DNA from: Companilactobacillus zhachilii
GTDB taxonomy: Bacteria > Bacillota > Bacilli > Lactobacillales > Lactobacillaceae
Length of the DNA stretch: 64,000 nucleotides
NCBI RefSeq assembly: GCF_003606365.2
Contig: NZ_CP031933.2
Location: 1,116,001 to 1,180,000, forward strand
Direction of reading: 5' to 3'
A program made the position numbers and the translations under genes. This document shows positions 25,386 through 32,981 of the stretch, piece after piece; position 1 is the stretch's first letter; each line of letters opens with the position of its first letter. The notes under the pieces are model-generated. The model was not told the DNA's origin and did not search any database. It saw only the letters and a list, made by a program, of their open reading frames with translations.

Positions 25386-26447
25386 TTAACCTCCGATAAC
25401 ACTGACAGGATCGACGTTGAGAATAATTTTAATCGGGATTAGTGAACCTAATAGACCAGTTAAAATAAGTCCAAAGCCAACAGCTGAAAGAATGGGAATA
25501 TTGAAACTCATTGGTACAGTAGCGGGCATAATGAGAGCAGTGGCTGCTGTTAGGACGGTAGCGATAATCAATCCGCCCACAACAAGAATAATTGATTGAG
25601 AAATTGTTGCATTGATAAGTGTTTTGGAAGGTATACCTTGAGCTCTTAAAACAGCATAGTTTTGAATTTTTTGGATTGTTAAGATGTACAAAAAGACTGC
25701 GATAACGATCAAAGAAATAATCATTAAGAAACCAATCATGAAAGTAAAAGTCGAGTTTTGAGCTGAATACCCTGGAAGCTTATTGACAAAAGCAGTTGTT
25801 GAATAGGTTTTTAATTGATTTTGATCTATTTTGAAGTTGGCATTTCTTGAAACAATTGCACTAGCTTTAAAGGAACTATTGAGATTTTTGATTGCTTGCC
25901 AACTTGCTAAATCGCCGTACACTACTGGTGCAATATTTAACTTGGCATTTTTAACAAAGCCGACAATTGTGTAGTTAGTTGAGGCTGAATTGAATTTAAT
26001 TTTGTCACCTAATTTGTAACCATCATTCTTAAATTGTTCATCGACAACAACTTGGTTCTTTTGTTTGATTTTATGACCGGAACTGAGCTGTAAGTTTTTA
26101 GCAATGAATTGCTGAGTATCAAGTCCTAAAAATTGAGCTGATTCTTTAGTCAGGCCATCTTTTTTTGCAACAACTGCCGCTTGACCTAGATAAGCTTCAT
26201 CTTTGGTTATTTTGGCATTCTTAAGCTCATTTTTAGTCAATAATGATTGCGTCAAATTAGTATTGGTATCCTTATCTAGAACAATACTATTGATTTTCCA
26301 AGAATTAATTGCATCGGTGTTTTGATTGGCCAGTCCCATGGACAAACTAGTTAAAATGAAGATTAAGTAGCCGATTAAAACAATCATTCCAATGATAAGT
26401 CCGTATCTAAATTTCTCTTTTTTAATTTCCTTCAGTGATAGAAACAT
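25386..26447 (-). CDS. ABC transporter permease, FtsX family
   Basis: A 353-residue membrane protein with one N-terminal transmembrane helix (about 15-37), a large extracytoplasmic domain (about 40-225), then three helices (around 230-255, 280-310, 320-345). The second segment contains YAVLRAQGIPSKTL, a typical FtsX-domain cytoplasmic loop. It forms the export channel with the ATPase encoded directly downstream. Its start overlaps the end of the tetR gene by 26 bases, so translation is coupled. Confidence 0.88.
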   Translation of the reverse strand: MFLSLKEIKKEKFRYGLIIGMIVLIGYLIFILTSLSMGLANQNTDAINSWKINSIVLDKDTNTNLTQSLLTKNELKNAKITKDEAYLGQAAVVAKKDGLTKESAQFLGLDTQQFIAKNLQLSSGHKIKQKNQVVVDEQFKNDGYKLGDKIKFNSASTNYTIVGFVKNAKLNIAPVVYGDLASWQAIKNLNSSFKASAIVSRNANFKIDQNQLKTYSTTAFVNKLPGYSAQNSTFTFMIGFLMIISLIVIAVFLYILTIQKIQNYAVLRAQGIPSKTLINATISQSIILVVGGLIIATVLTAATALIMPATVPMSFNIPILSAVGFGLILTGLLGSLIPIKIILNVDPVSVIGG

Positions 26448-26973
26448 GTTTTTTGTCCTCTTTAGCTATTGCCTGTAAAACATTGGCTAATTTTTCTAAA
26501 ATTATTTTTTGATTGTCAGGGGCAATCAGGATTTGCTTAATTGCATCATGAATCATAACTTGAGTCGCCCAGTGAAATTCATCTTCAGTTATCAAGTGAT
26601 TATTGAAAGGTGTCATAAAAAGCGACTCATTGTGAAGTAAATGCATTTTAACGAGTGCAAAATAACGACTATTGGTACTTTTTTCGACAAAGTCACGGAC
26701 TTGCTCGATATACTCACTCGGACGGAGTTTTTCTGTTGATTCAGTGGCGATGTCTTGATGAATATCTTTTAAGGCATAGTGATATAAATAGCTGTAAGCA
26801 TCTTTTAAGTCGTCGAAGTATTTGTAAAAGGCACCACGGGCGATACCAGATTCTTGTACGATGCGTGAAACTTGTGCTTCCGATAGACTATGATTTGAAA
26901 ATTCATTAAGTAATGCATCGGTAATCAATTCTTTTTTGTGATCGTTTAAATTAATAAAAGTAGTGGAAACCAT
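26422..26973 (-). CDS. TetR family transcriptional regulator
   Basis: A 183-residue protein with an N-terminal helix-turn-helix (about 25-55: LSEAQVSRIVQESGIARGAF followed by YKYFDD) and a variable ligand-binding C-terminal half. It should repress its own operon with the ABC exporter. Two 15-base palindromes of GTGACA..TGTCAC type lie in its promoter region, and the -35 box is part of one of them. The ligand is unknown. Confidence 0.9.
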   Translation of the reverse strand: MVSTTFINLNDHKKELITDALLNEFSNHSLSEAQVSRIVQESGIARGAFYKYFDDLKDAYSYLYHYALKDIHQDIATESTEKLRPSEYIEQVRDFVEKSTNSRYFALVKMHLLHNESLFMTPFNNHLITEDEFHWATQVMIHDAIKQILIAPDNQKIILEKLANVLQAIAKEDKKHVSITEGN

Positions 26974-26986
26974 ATTTTTCTCCTTT

Positions 26987-27045
26987 GTGACACGATGTCA
27001 CTTTTATTATGCTGCTAGTATATCCATATAGTGACACGGTGTCAA
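26987..27045 (-). promoter_or_regulatory. promoter and double operator of the TetR-ABC operon
   Basis: On the minus strand TTGACA (plus 27040-27045), a 17-base spacer and TATACT (plus 27017-27022). Operator 1, GTGACACGGTGTCAA at 27031-27045, covers the -35 box. Operator 2, a perfect GTGACACGATGTCAC at 26987-27001, lies downstream of the start site, before the ribosome binding site. Confidence 0.85.
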
Positions 27046-27112
27046 TAATAAAAATTGGAATGTGTGATAAAGTATGGTTAACTTTTATATCTTAAGAAAA
27101 ATCCATAAAAAC

Positions 27113-27167
27113 AAATAACACAAGCAATCCAAAAATCGGAGTTGCTTGTGTTATTTGTTTTTATAAT
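27113..27167. terminator. strong hairpin terminator after the PNPOx-like gene
   Basis: A 19-bp stem, AAACAAATAACACAAGCAA paired with TTGCTTGTGTTATTTGTTT, with a 14-base loop. It faces the 3' end of the minus-strand gene 27183-27614. Confidence 0.88.
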
Positions 27168-27182
27168 CGAAGAATTTTGAAA

Positions 27183-27614
27183 CTAAAATTTCAAAGTTAT
27201 TTTTTCTTTTCCTAAACCAGGGTCAACGTAAACGTCGCCTAATTTCAATTCAAAAACTTCTAATTTGGGTCCAATCATATCCCAAACTTTTTGATAGTTG
27301 GGAACCGAGTCAAGATATTTGGGTAAAAGTTCTTTCATTGTCGTATTAGAAGGGTGAATTGTTACATTTTGTGAGCGGATGTATGGATTTCCAATCATGT
27401 CACTGTTAGGGATACTTGTAAAAGCAACACTTTGTGCTTGAGTGTACTCACGTGTTCCAGCAGTTCCTTTGACAGATGAGAAAAAGAGCGTATCTGGTTT
27501 ATTCTCGAACCAAACAAAGTTAACAATTTTCACATTTGCTTGCCCGTCAGTTGAGAAACTTAGAGCCATTTTATTGGTTGTTCTAGTAACATTTTTTAGA
27601 AGTGAGATATTCAT
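27183..27614 (-). CDS. pyridoxamine 5'-phosphate oxidase-like flavin-binding protein
   Basis: A 143-residue protein of the PNPOx-like split-barrel class (MALSFSTDGQANVKIVNFVWF near the N-terminus, LFFSSVKGTAGTREYTQ in the middle). These proteins bind FMN or F420-like cofactors as dimers; the substrate cannot be predicted. It is a single-gene unit, ending at a strong terminator. The remnant of a structured repeat lies just upstream. Confidence 0.75.
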   Translation of the reverse strand: MNISLLKNVTRTTNKMALSFSTDGQANVKIVNFVWFENKPDTLFFSSVKGTAGTREYTQAQSVAFTSIPNSDMIGNPYIRSQNVTIHPSNTTMKELLPKYLDSVPNYQKVWDMIGPKLEVFELKLGDVYVDPGLGKEKITLKF

Positions 27615-27701
27615 AATTTAATGCCCCTTTATAAATGTATTAATCAAATCAAGCATAACATAATCGAACATATATTCTAGCAACTTGCAACTAATTGATA
27701 A

Positions 27702-27733
27702 TAAATATTTCTTGCTCTTTTCGGCTAGTTTAT
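27702..27733 (+). repeat. remnant of structured repeat (right end only)
   Basis: ATTTCTTGCTC and CGGCTAGTTTATT match the right outer arm and right end of copies F and C. No partner arm or hairpin core is found upstream. Confidence 0.65.
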
Positions 27734-27783
27734 TCCTCTTAGTCTGACTAAGAATCTATTCTGTTACGGATAAATAATTTACC

Positions 27784-28644
27784 TTAGTCATTGAATCTTG
27801 AGTTTTCAAAAAGCTTCTCTGATGCGATCCGGTGGCGTTGGTTTGTATCGTAGTTGGCAACGAAGAGGCACGAATAGAGTGTATTGAGAACATATTCGAT
27901 TGCCACTTGTGACGCAAATGGAGAAATTTTAACATTTTGACTCTCATTGTTGGCGATTGGTAATATTAGGTCGCTTATTTTGGCTATTTCGGAATTCTCA
28001 TCAGAAGTTAGAGTAATTATTTTGCAACCATTTAAACGTAATATTTGGGCTATTTGATAAGTGCTTTTACTTCGACCACTATAAGATATTAAAATGGCAC
28101 AATCCTTAGAGGTATAATTGGCCGCCATAAACTTACTTTCATCTGTGAGACTTGGTAAATTACAAGGTAAGTTAATTTTCATCAATTTGTTTTGAAAACT
28201 CAGTGCGGAAATATAAGTATCACCGTAGGCAAAAACTCCTAGTTTATGAGATTGAAAAATATCGCGAACGGCGTGCTCTAATAAATTGTTGGTGAGTAAC
28301 TGGCTAGTTTGAAGTAACGAGTTCTGCATTACATCTAGTAATTTCTGGGCAATCTCTTTATTTGAATCATCTTCTGTAAATGGAAAATCAGGATTGATAG
28401 TAGATATATCGTTGTAGTGTTGCTGTAATTCAGTGGCTAGTTTAATTTTAAAATCCTTGTAACCTTTTAAACCAATCTTGCGACACAGACGAACGATAGT
28501 CGATGTTGATGAAAATGTGGCACTGGCCAATTCTTGAATAGATTGGTTGATGACATGTTCTTGATTTTTAAGTATATAATTAGCAATTTGTTTTTCAGAA
28601 CCATTAAAATTATGTCCTTGTGTTAATTGGTTGATGATTGTCAT
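27784..28644 (-). CDS. MurR/RpiR family transcriptional regulator
   Basis: A 286-residue regulator with an N-terminal RpiR helix-turn-helix (SIQELASATFSSTSTIVRLC near 36-55) and a C-terminal SIS domain that binds a sugar phosphate (ILISYSGRSKSTYQIAQ). ATG 28644 follows GGAGG; a longer reading frame to 28701 has no ribosome binding site. It is divergent from the Gfo/Idh oxidoreductase gene, which is its likely target. A candidate operator palindrome lies between them. Confidence 0.88.
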   Translation of the reverse strand: MTIINQLTQGHNFNGSEKQIANYILKNQEHVINQSIQELASATFSSTSTIVRLCRKIGLKGYKDFKIKLATELQQHYNDISTINPDFPFTEDDSNKEIAQKLLDVMQNSLLQTSQLLTNNLLEHAVRDIFQSHKLGVFAYGDTYISALSFQNKLMKINLPCNLPSLTDESKFMAANYTSKDCAILISYSGRSKSTYQIAQILRLNGCKIITLTSDENSEIAKISDLILPIANNESQNVKISPFASQVAIEYVLNTLYSCLFVANYDTNQRHRIASEKLFENSRFND

Positions 28645-28706
28645 TTGTGTCCTCCAGCAGTTTATTGAAAAAATATTCCAAGAATAAGCGCTATTTAGCA
28701 ATAATT

Positions 28707-28724
28707 TTGGAACAATTTGTCCAA
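28707..28724. promoter_or_regulatory. candidate RpiR operator
   Basis: TTGGAACAATTTGTCCAA pairs at seven of nine positions around its centre. It lies midway between the divergent regulator and oxidoreductase genes. Confidence 0.45.
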
Positions 28725-28796
28725 GTTCGAGTAATTACTGATAAAGCTATTTTAACGTGTTTTAATGGTTAAGAACAAAGATGAGGAGTGATTCAA

Positions 28797-29780
28797 ATGA
28801 AATTAGCAATTATTGGTTCAGGGATGATCGTCCATGATTTTCTAACAATCACTAAAGATTTGAAAAATACCGAACTGACAGCAATTATCGGGACAAAGAG
28901 AAGTTTAGATACTTTACAAGAATTGAAAGCCCAATATCAAATCGGAGCAGTTTATACTGATTTTGAGACAGCTTTGTTAGACAGTGATTTCGATACCGTC
29001 TACGTGGCAGTGCCTAATTTCTTACATTACGGTTTTGCTAAAAAAGCCTTGGAAAACGGCAAGAACGTGATTTCGGAGAAACCATTTACAGTTAAATATT
29101 CGGAATTTTTAGATTTAAAACGCATAGCTTTAGAAAAAAGATTAATTTTGTTAGAAGCAATTACCAATCAGTACTTACAAAACTACTTAGATTTGAAGAA
29201 AAAGTTACCTGAATTGGGTGATTTGAAATTGATTGAAAGTAATTATTCACAATATTCATCACGTTATGATGCGTTCGAAGCCGGCAAAGTGTTACCAGCT
29301 TTTGATCCAAAAAAAGGTGGCGGAGCATTGATGGATATAAATATTTATAATGTTCACTTTATCGTAGGTTTACTAGGTCGACCACAGTCGGTACAATATT
29401 TGCCAAATATTGAACGAGAAATAGATACGTCAGGTATTTTAATGCTCGATTATGGAAACACTAAAGCAGTAGCCATCGGAGCCAAAGATTCAGCTTCACC
29501 AATTGGTAAAACGGTTTTACAGGGAAATAAAGGCACAATTGTAGTTAATGGACCCACTAACGTGATGAGTTCATTTGATGTTTATGATAAAGATAAAAAA
29601 TTATTAGAAAAAGTTGACCATAATATTTATCCACATCGAATGTATCAAGAATTTGTCGAATTTGAACAAATTATTCAGAAGAATGACTTAGTAGGGGTAG
29701 CTCAAAGATTACAACATAGTGAGGATGTAATGTGGGTCGTTGATCAAGCACTGAAATCCGCTGATTTACAATTGGGATAA
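28797..29780 (+). CDS. Gfo/Idh/MocA family oxidoreductase
   Basis: A 327-residue NAD(P)-dependent oxidoreductase. The N-terminal Rossmann fold has GSGMIV (near 8-13) and the family segment SEKPFTV (about 95-101), with the conserved lysine. The C-terminal alpha/beta domain contains GGGALMDINIYN, where the motif aspartate and the usual histidine position (here Asn) can be placed. Substrates are sugars or derivatives. ATG 28797 is eight bases after GAGGAG; the GTG at 28788 overlaps this site. The neighbouring RpiR regulator suggests induction by a sugar phosphate. Confidence 0.88.
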   Translation: MKLAIIGSGMIVHDFLTITKDLKNTELTAIIGTKRSLDTLQELKAQYQIGAVYTDFETALLDSDFDTVYVAVPNFLHYGFAKKALENGKNVISEKPFTVKYSEFLDLKRIALEKRLILLEAITNQYLQNYLDLKKKLPELGDLKLIESNYSQYSSRYDAFEAGKVLPAFDPKKGGGALMDINIYNVHFIVGLLGRPQSVQYLPNIEREIDTSGILMLDYGNTKAVAIGAKDSASPIGKTVLQGNKGTIVVNGPTNVMSSFDVYDKDKKLLEKVDHNIYPHRMYQEFVEFEQIIQKNDLVGVAQRLQHSEDVMWVVDQALKSADLQLG

Positions 29781-29817
29781 AGAAAAAGAAGATTTTAGTT
29801 AGAGTATTATTTTGGAG

Positions 29818-29849
29818 CTTGCACTAAGATTTAGAGGTACAAGGTTTTT
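29818..29849 (+). terminator. weak terminator after the oxidoreductase gene
   Basis: CTTGCAC(TAA) pairs imperfectly with (TTA)GAGGTACAAG and is followed by GTTTTTAG. Confidence 0.5.
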
Positions 29850-29936
29850 AGTTAAGCTGCTCTATTTTTCAGATTATAAAGATAGTAACTACCATATATT
29901 CCAGTCTCAATATTATTTTGTATAAAAAACCACAAA

Positions 29937-30121
29937 TAAACTAGCCGGAAGGAGCAAAGAAATTAGATTGCTGTGAAGGTGGCGTTAGTGCTTTAGCACT
30001 TACACCACGGGACGAACTTTGAAACTCGCGGTTTTTGCGAGGTTCAAAGTCGAGGCCTGAGACCTTGGCTCAGGCCGGTCCCCACAGCGACCTAATTTCT
30101 TTGCTCCTGGAGGCGGCATAT
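29937..30121 (-). repeat. Structured repeat class I, copy E
   Basis: The outer arms 29950-29975 and 30083-30108 pair at 24 of 26 positions. On the minus strand hairpin 1 is GGCCTGAG/CTCAGGCC around CCAAGGT. Hairpin 2 matches copy A. Hairpin 3 is GTGGTGTAAGTGC paired with GCACTAACGCCAC. An AT-rich flank (29870-29936) may be a diverged tail. Confidence 0.9.
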
Positions 30122-30203
30122 AAATAATAAATAATTGTATATTGAATCTAAATTAAAAAAAGATTAATATAATTAACAATTAAGAAACGAATCAGGTGGT
30201 TTG

Positions 30204-31115
30204 ATGAGGCAAGCAAGAGCTAACCGCAATCTATTATTAGTTGCCTTTATGTGGGGAACCAGTTATACATTTATTAAAATGGCAATTGCCGCAAACATGC
30301 CGCCATCAGTTATTAATACTCTGCGAGGTTTGATTTCAGCCATTTTGGTTTATATCTTTTTTCGGAAGGTTATTAATACGATGACATGGCAAGAATTTAA
30401 AATAGGTGCTGTCTGTGCCATTTTTAATTTCGTGGTCGTACAATTACAGTCGACCGGTTTAAAATATACGACACCGAGCAACAGCTCCTTTATAACGTCG
30501 ATTTATGTGATATTGTTGCCGTTTATTGCATGGCTGTTTTTCAAACGTGTGCCACCATTAAAAATATACTTGTCTATTATCTTTTGCCTATTAGGAATGA
30601 TATTTTTGACAGGTATTATTACGACTGGCTTTGAATTTCATATGGGTGATTTCCTGACGTTGCTTAATGCCATTTTCTATGCTTTTCAAATGACTTATTA
30701 TGGGTATGCGACTAAAAATGCTCGGCCACAAATTATCGCTTTTCAACTTGGATTTGTCCAAGCAATTTGTGGAACTTTATATGCGTTGACCATTGATTAT
30801 GGAAAACTACCACAGATCAATTGGTCAGTAGCGATTGGGCCAGTGATTTATCTAGGAGTGATTGCTACTTTTGCAGCGCAAGTTATTCAAGTGACGAGTC
30901 AAAAGTATACTGATACGGTTACCGCGGGACTGGTTTTGATGACAGAATCATTATTTGCTAGTTTGGTATCAGTTTTGTTCCATGTCGAACCTTTGACACA
31001 ACATTTGATTATTGGAGGGAGCTTGATTATTTTAGCAACCTTGATTGCTCAATTTGATTTGCGTGGTGTTATTAGTCGTTATGTTGTTAAGCAAAATGGC
31101 ATCAAGAAATACTGA
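30204..31115 (+). CDS. DMT superfamily transporter (EamA domains)
   Basis: A 303-residue protein with about ten hydrophobic helices, in two EamA repeats (about 8-138 and 150-285). The N-terminus has the family motif FMWGTSYTFIKMAI and the end of repeat 1 LGMIFLTG. Members export amino acids, nucleotides or other metabolites. The start is ATG 30204, after CAGGTGG. The substrate is unknown. fRMsr follows 35 bases later with its own strong ribosome binding site, so both may be on one transcript. Confidence 0.88.
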   Translation: MRQARANRNLLLVAFMWGTSYTFIKMAIAANMPPSVINTLRGLISAILVYIFFRKVINTMTWQEFKIGAVCAIFNFVVVQLQSTGLKYTTPSNSSFITSIYVILLPFIAWLFFKRVPPLKIYLSIIFCLLGMIFLTGIITTGFEFHMGDFLTLLNAIFYAFQMTYYGYATKNARPQIIAFQLGFVQAICGTLYALTIDYGKLPQINWSVAIGPVIYLGVIATFAAQVIQVTSQKYTDTVTAGLVLMTESLFASLVSVLFHVEPLTQHLIIGGSLIILATLIAQFDLRGVISRYVVKQNGIKKY

Positions 31116-31150
31116 TTTGTGAGAAACTATATTTTTGAGGAGGATTTTTT

Positions 31151-31606
31151 ATGACTGAACTATCACTATTAAATAAACAATTGGATGCACTACTTTTTGA
31201 GGAAGCTAACATGGTTGCCAACTTGGCTAATGCTAGTGCCTTGATCAATGACATGTACGAAGATTTAAATTGGGCAGGTTTTTATTTATACAATGAGAAA
31301 ACAGATGAGTTAGATTTGGGACCATTTCAAGGAAAGGTAGCCTGTATGCACATTAAGAATGGTAACGGAGTGGTCGGAACAGCTTTTAAAGATCAACAAA
31401 TTCATCGTGTAGCCAATGTTCATGAATTCCCCGGTCACATTGCTTGTGACAGTGCCAGTAATTCTGAAATTGTGGTACCAATTACCAAAGATGGTCAAAA
31501 ATTAGGCGTTTTGGATATTGATTCACCATCTTTGAATCGATTTACTGCTGAAAATGAAGCAGAATTGGGCCAATTTGTGGAAGTTTTACTCAAACATATT
31601 GGCTAA
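31151..31606 (+). CDS. free methionine-(R)-sulfoxide reductase (GAF domain)
   Basis: A 151-residue single GAF domain with the fRMsr hallmarks GPFQGKVAC, HEFPGHIACD and SNSEIVVPI. It reduces free Met-R-sulfoxide using thioredoxin. Cys65 and Cys99 match the resolving and catalytic cysteines (Cys84 and Cys118 in E. coli) by exact spacing. The third, middle cysteine is Val75 here (GNGVVGT). GAGGAGG is seven bases before the ATG. A strong bidirectional terminator follows. Confidence 0.9.
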   Translation: MTELSLLNKQLDALLFEEANMVANLANASALINDMYEDLNWAGFYLYNEKTDELDLGPFQGKVACMHIKNGNGVVGTAFKDQQIHRVANVHEFPGHIACDSASNSEIVVPITKDGQKLGVLDIDSPSLNRFTAENEAELGQFVEVLLKHIG

Positions 31607-31636
31607 TTTATTCTTTATTTTGAATATTTAATAAAA

Positions 31637-31686
31637 AACAAAATCACATCACTGTTGATTGCAAGACCAACGATGATGTGATTTTT
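31637..31686. terminator. bidirectional terminator
   Basis: AAAATCACATCA pairs with TGATGTGATTTTT over a loop of about 22 bases that contains a minor TTG-CAA pair. It separates the convergent fRMsr and phosphatase genes. Confidence 0.8.
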
Positions 31687-32305
31687 AGTTGAAAATTTGA
31701 TTGTAGTACTCTAAGTAAAATTCTTGGGTGTTTGGCAAGGCGACGACTTTAGTTACACTAGTATTGCGAGGTTCAGGTAAGGTCATTGGGTCCTGTGGTT
31801 TTAAAACGTCCAAGGCCAATGCTTTAACAGTGAAACCGTGGGTGATGCAAATGATTTTATCGTCAGGATATTTTTGCATCGTCTCTGTAACAAAATCGTG
31901 GACGCGATTAATGACATCTTCAAAAGTTTCGCCATGTGGGGCGTATTTAACATAAATCGGTAGGACGTCATTCAAATAATTATTGTAAGCATCAGGATGG
32001 AGTTTCCTTAACTCAGCGTTTTTGTGGCCGTCCCATTCGCCATAAGAAATTTCTAACAAACGTTTGTCGTAAAAAATAGGTAAGTCTGCTTTAGCGTTTA
32101 AAATATTTGCAGTTTGTTTAGTCCGTTCCAAAGGACTGCTAATAATTTTATCAGCAAAGCTAATATCAAATTTATCGGCCAAGTGTTGCGCTTGTTTTTT
32201 ACCGTTGTCATTCAAATAAGTCATTTCGGTATTGATTGTACCTTGTTTCATTTTCATCACGTTGGCAGCAGTCTGTCCGTGACGGATAAAGTAAAATTCT
32301 GTCAT
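31685..32305 (-). CDS. histidine phosphatase family protein
   Basis: A 206-residue phosphoglycerate-mutase-like phosphatase. It starts EFYFIRHGQTAAN, with the phospho-accepting histidine at 9, followed by SSPLERTKQTA and later CITHGFTVKAL with the second histidine. The substrate cannot be named; relatives dephosphorylate sugar phosphates or cofactors. AAGGAGCTC precedes the ATG. It is a single-gene unit. Confidence 0.9.
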   Translation of the reverse strand: MTEFYFIRHGQTAANVMKMKQGTINTEMTYLNDNGKKQAQHLADKFDISFADKIISSPLERTKQTANILNAKADLPIFYDKRLLEISYGEWDGHKNAELRKLHPDAYNNYLNDVLPIYVKYAPHGETFEDVINRVHDFVTETMQKYPDDKIICITHGFTVKALALDVLKPQDPMTLPEPRNTSVTKVVALPNTQEFYLEYYNQIFN

Positions 32306-32336
32306 ATGAGCTCCTTTTGATAATTGTATTAAATGT

Positions 32337-32661
32337 GTACTAGTTGTTTTTTTTATTATGGATTTGGAATTAATTTTGAAGTCAAAAGATTCAGAATATA
32401 CTACATACCATATCTTTTTAGGAATCTATGCCAAAATAATAGAAAGAATATTTACTATTGATTCCAAACCAAAAAATAAACTAGCCGGAAAGAGCAAGAA
32501 ATTTAGGTCGCTATGCAGGTGGCGTTGGCGCTTCAGCGCCTACACCACGGGACGACTTTTGAAACTCGCGATTTGTGCGAGGTTCAAAAGCGAGCCGAAA
32601 GACGTAAGGCTGTCGGCGGTCCCCATAGCGACCTAAATTTCTTGCTCTTGGAGGCGGCATA
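32337..32661 (-). repeat. Structured repeat class I, copy F, with tail
   Basis: A perfect 25-bp outer stem (32491-32515 with 32624-32648). On the minus strand hairpin 1 contains GCCGA/TCGGC with a different loop. Hairpin 2 is CTTTTGAA/TTCAAAAG plus CTCGC/GCGAG, and hairpin 3 contains GGCGC-TGAA-GCGCC. An AT-rich tail (32337-32482) follows the right end and ends CAACTAGT, matching the tails at 10.0 kb and 49.1 kb. Confidence 0.9.
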
Positions 32662-32711
32662 TATATAACCAACACAACGCATATTATATTAAAAAATTGT
32701 AACGTAGTTAG

Positions 32712-32739
32712 TTGACAATTAAAATAAAAATGTTAAAGT
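32712..32739 (+). promoter_or_regulatory. serCA promoter
   Basis: TTGACA (32712-32717), a 16-base spacer and TAAAGT (32734-32739) precede the leader peptide ORF by about 30 bases. Confidence 0.6.
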
Positions 32740-32768
32740 ATCTTTAAGTTAATTGGAGGTATTTTAAT

Positions 32769-32843
32769 ATGAAAAAATTAAATTTGAATATTTTAACAGT
32801 CTCCTCTAAGTCTACACATAATACATGTAGGCTTATTAACTAA
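32769..32843 (+). CDS. serine leader peptide (attenuator)
   Basis: GGAGGT at 32755-32760 is eight bases before an ATG that opens a 24-codon ORF. It contains three serine codons in four (TCC TCT AAG TCT, codons 12-15) and ends at TAA 32841-32843. Stalling at these codons would leave the following stem free to form. The genes downstream make serine, which explains the codon choice. Confidence 0.8.
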   Translation: MKKLNLNILTVSSKSTHNTCRLIN

Positions 32844-32951
32844 TTGACTTAGTAAAAGCCTCATGTATGTAAAGCTATTTTACATCTGTGAGGTTGATTA
32901 ATTGTAAGCAAACTGACTCCTCGCAGAAACTATTCTGTGGGGATTTTTTTT
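32821..32951 (+). promoter_or_regulatory. four-stem transcription attenuator of serCA
   Basis: Stem A: 32821-32834 with 32856-32868 (13 bp, one bulge). Stem B: 32859-32873 with 32879-32893 (12 bp). Stem C, the antiterminator: 32886-32893 with 32919-32926 (8 bp). Stem D, the terminator: 32918-32928 with 32933-32943, followed by eight T. A excludes B, B excludes C, and C excludes D. The stem A 5' arm lies in the last codons of the leader ORF. Confidence 0.82.
32918..32951 (+). terminator. attenuator terminator
   Basis: Eleven pairs including three G-T pairs, a four-base loop and eight T. It sits 31 bases before the serC start codon. Confidence 0.85.
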
Positions 32952-32981
32952 ATCTTAATTTTAATTCAAGGAGTGGTAAAA

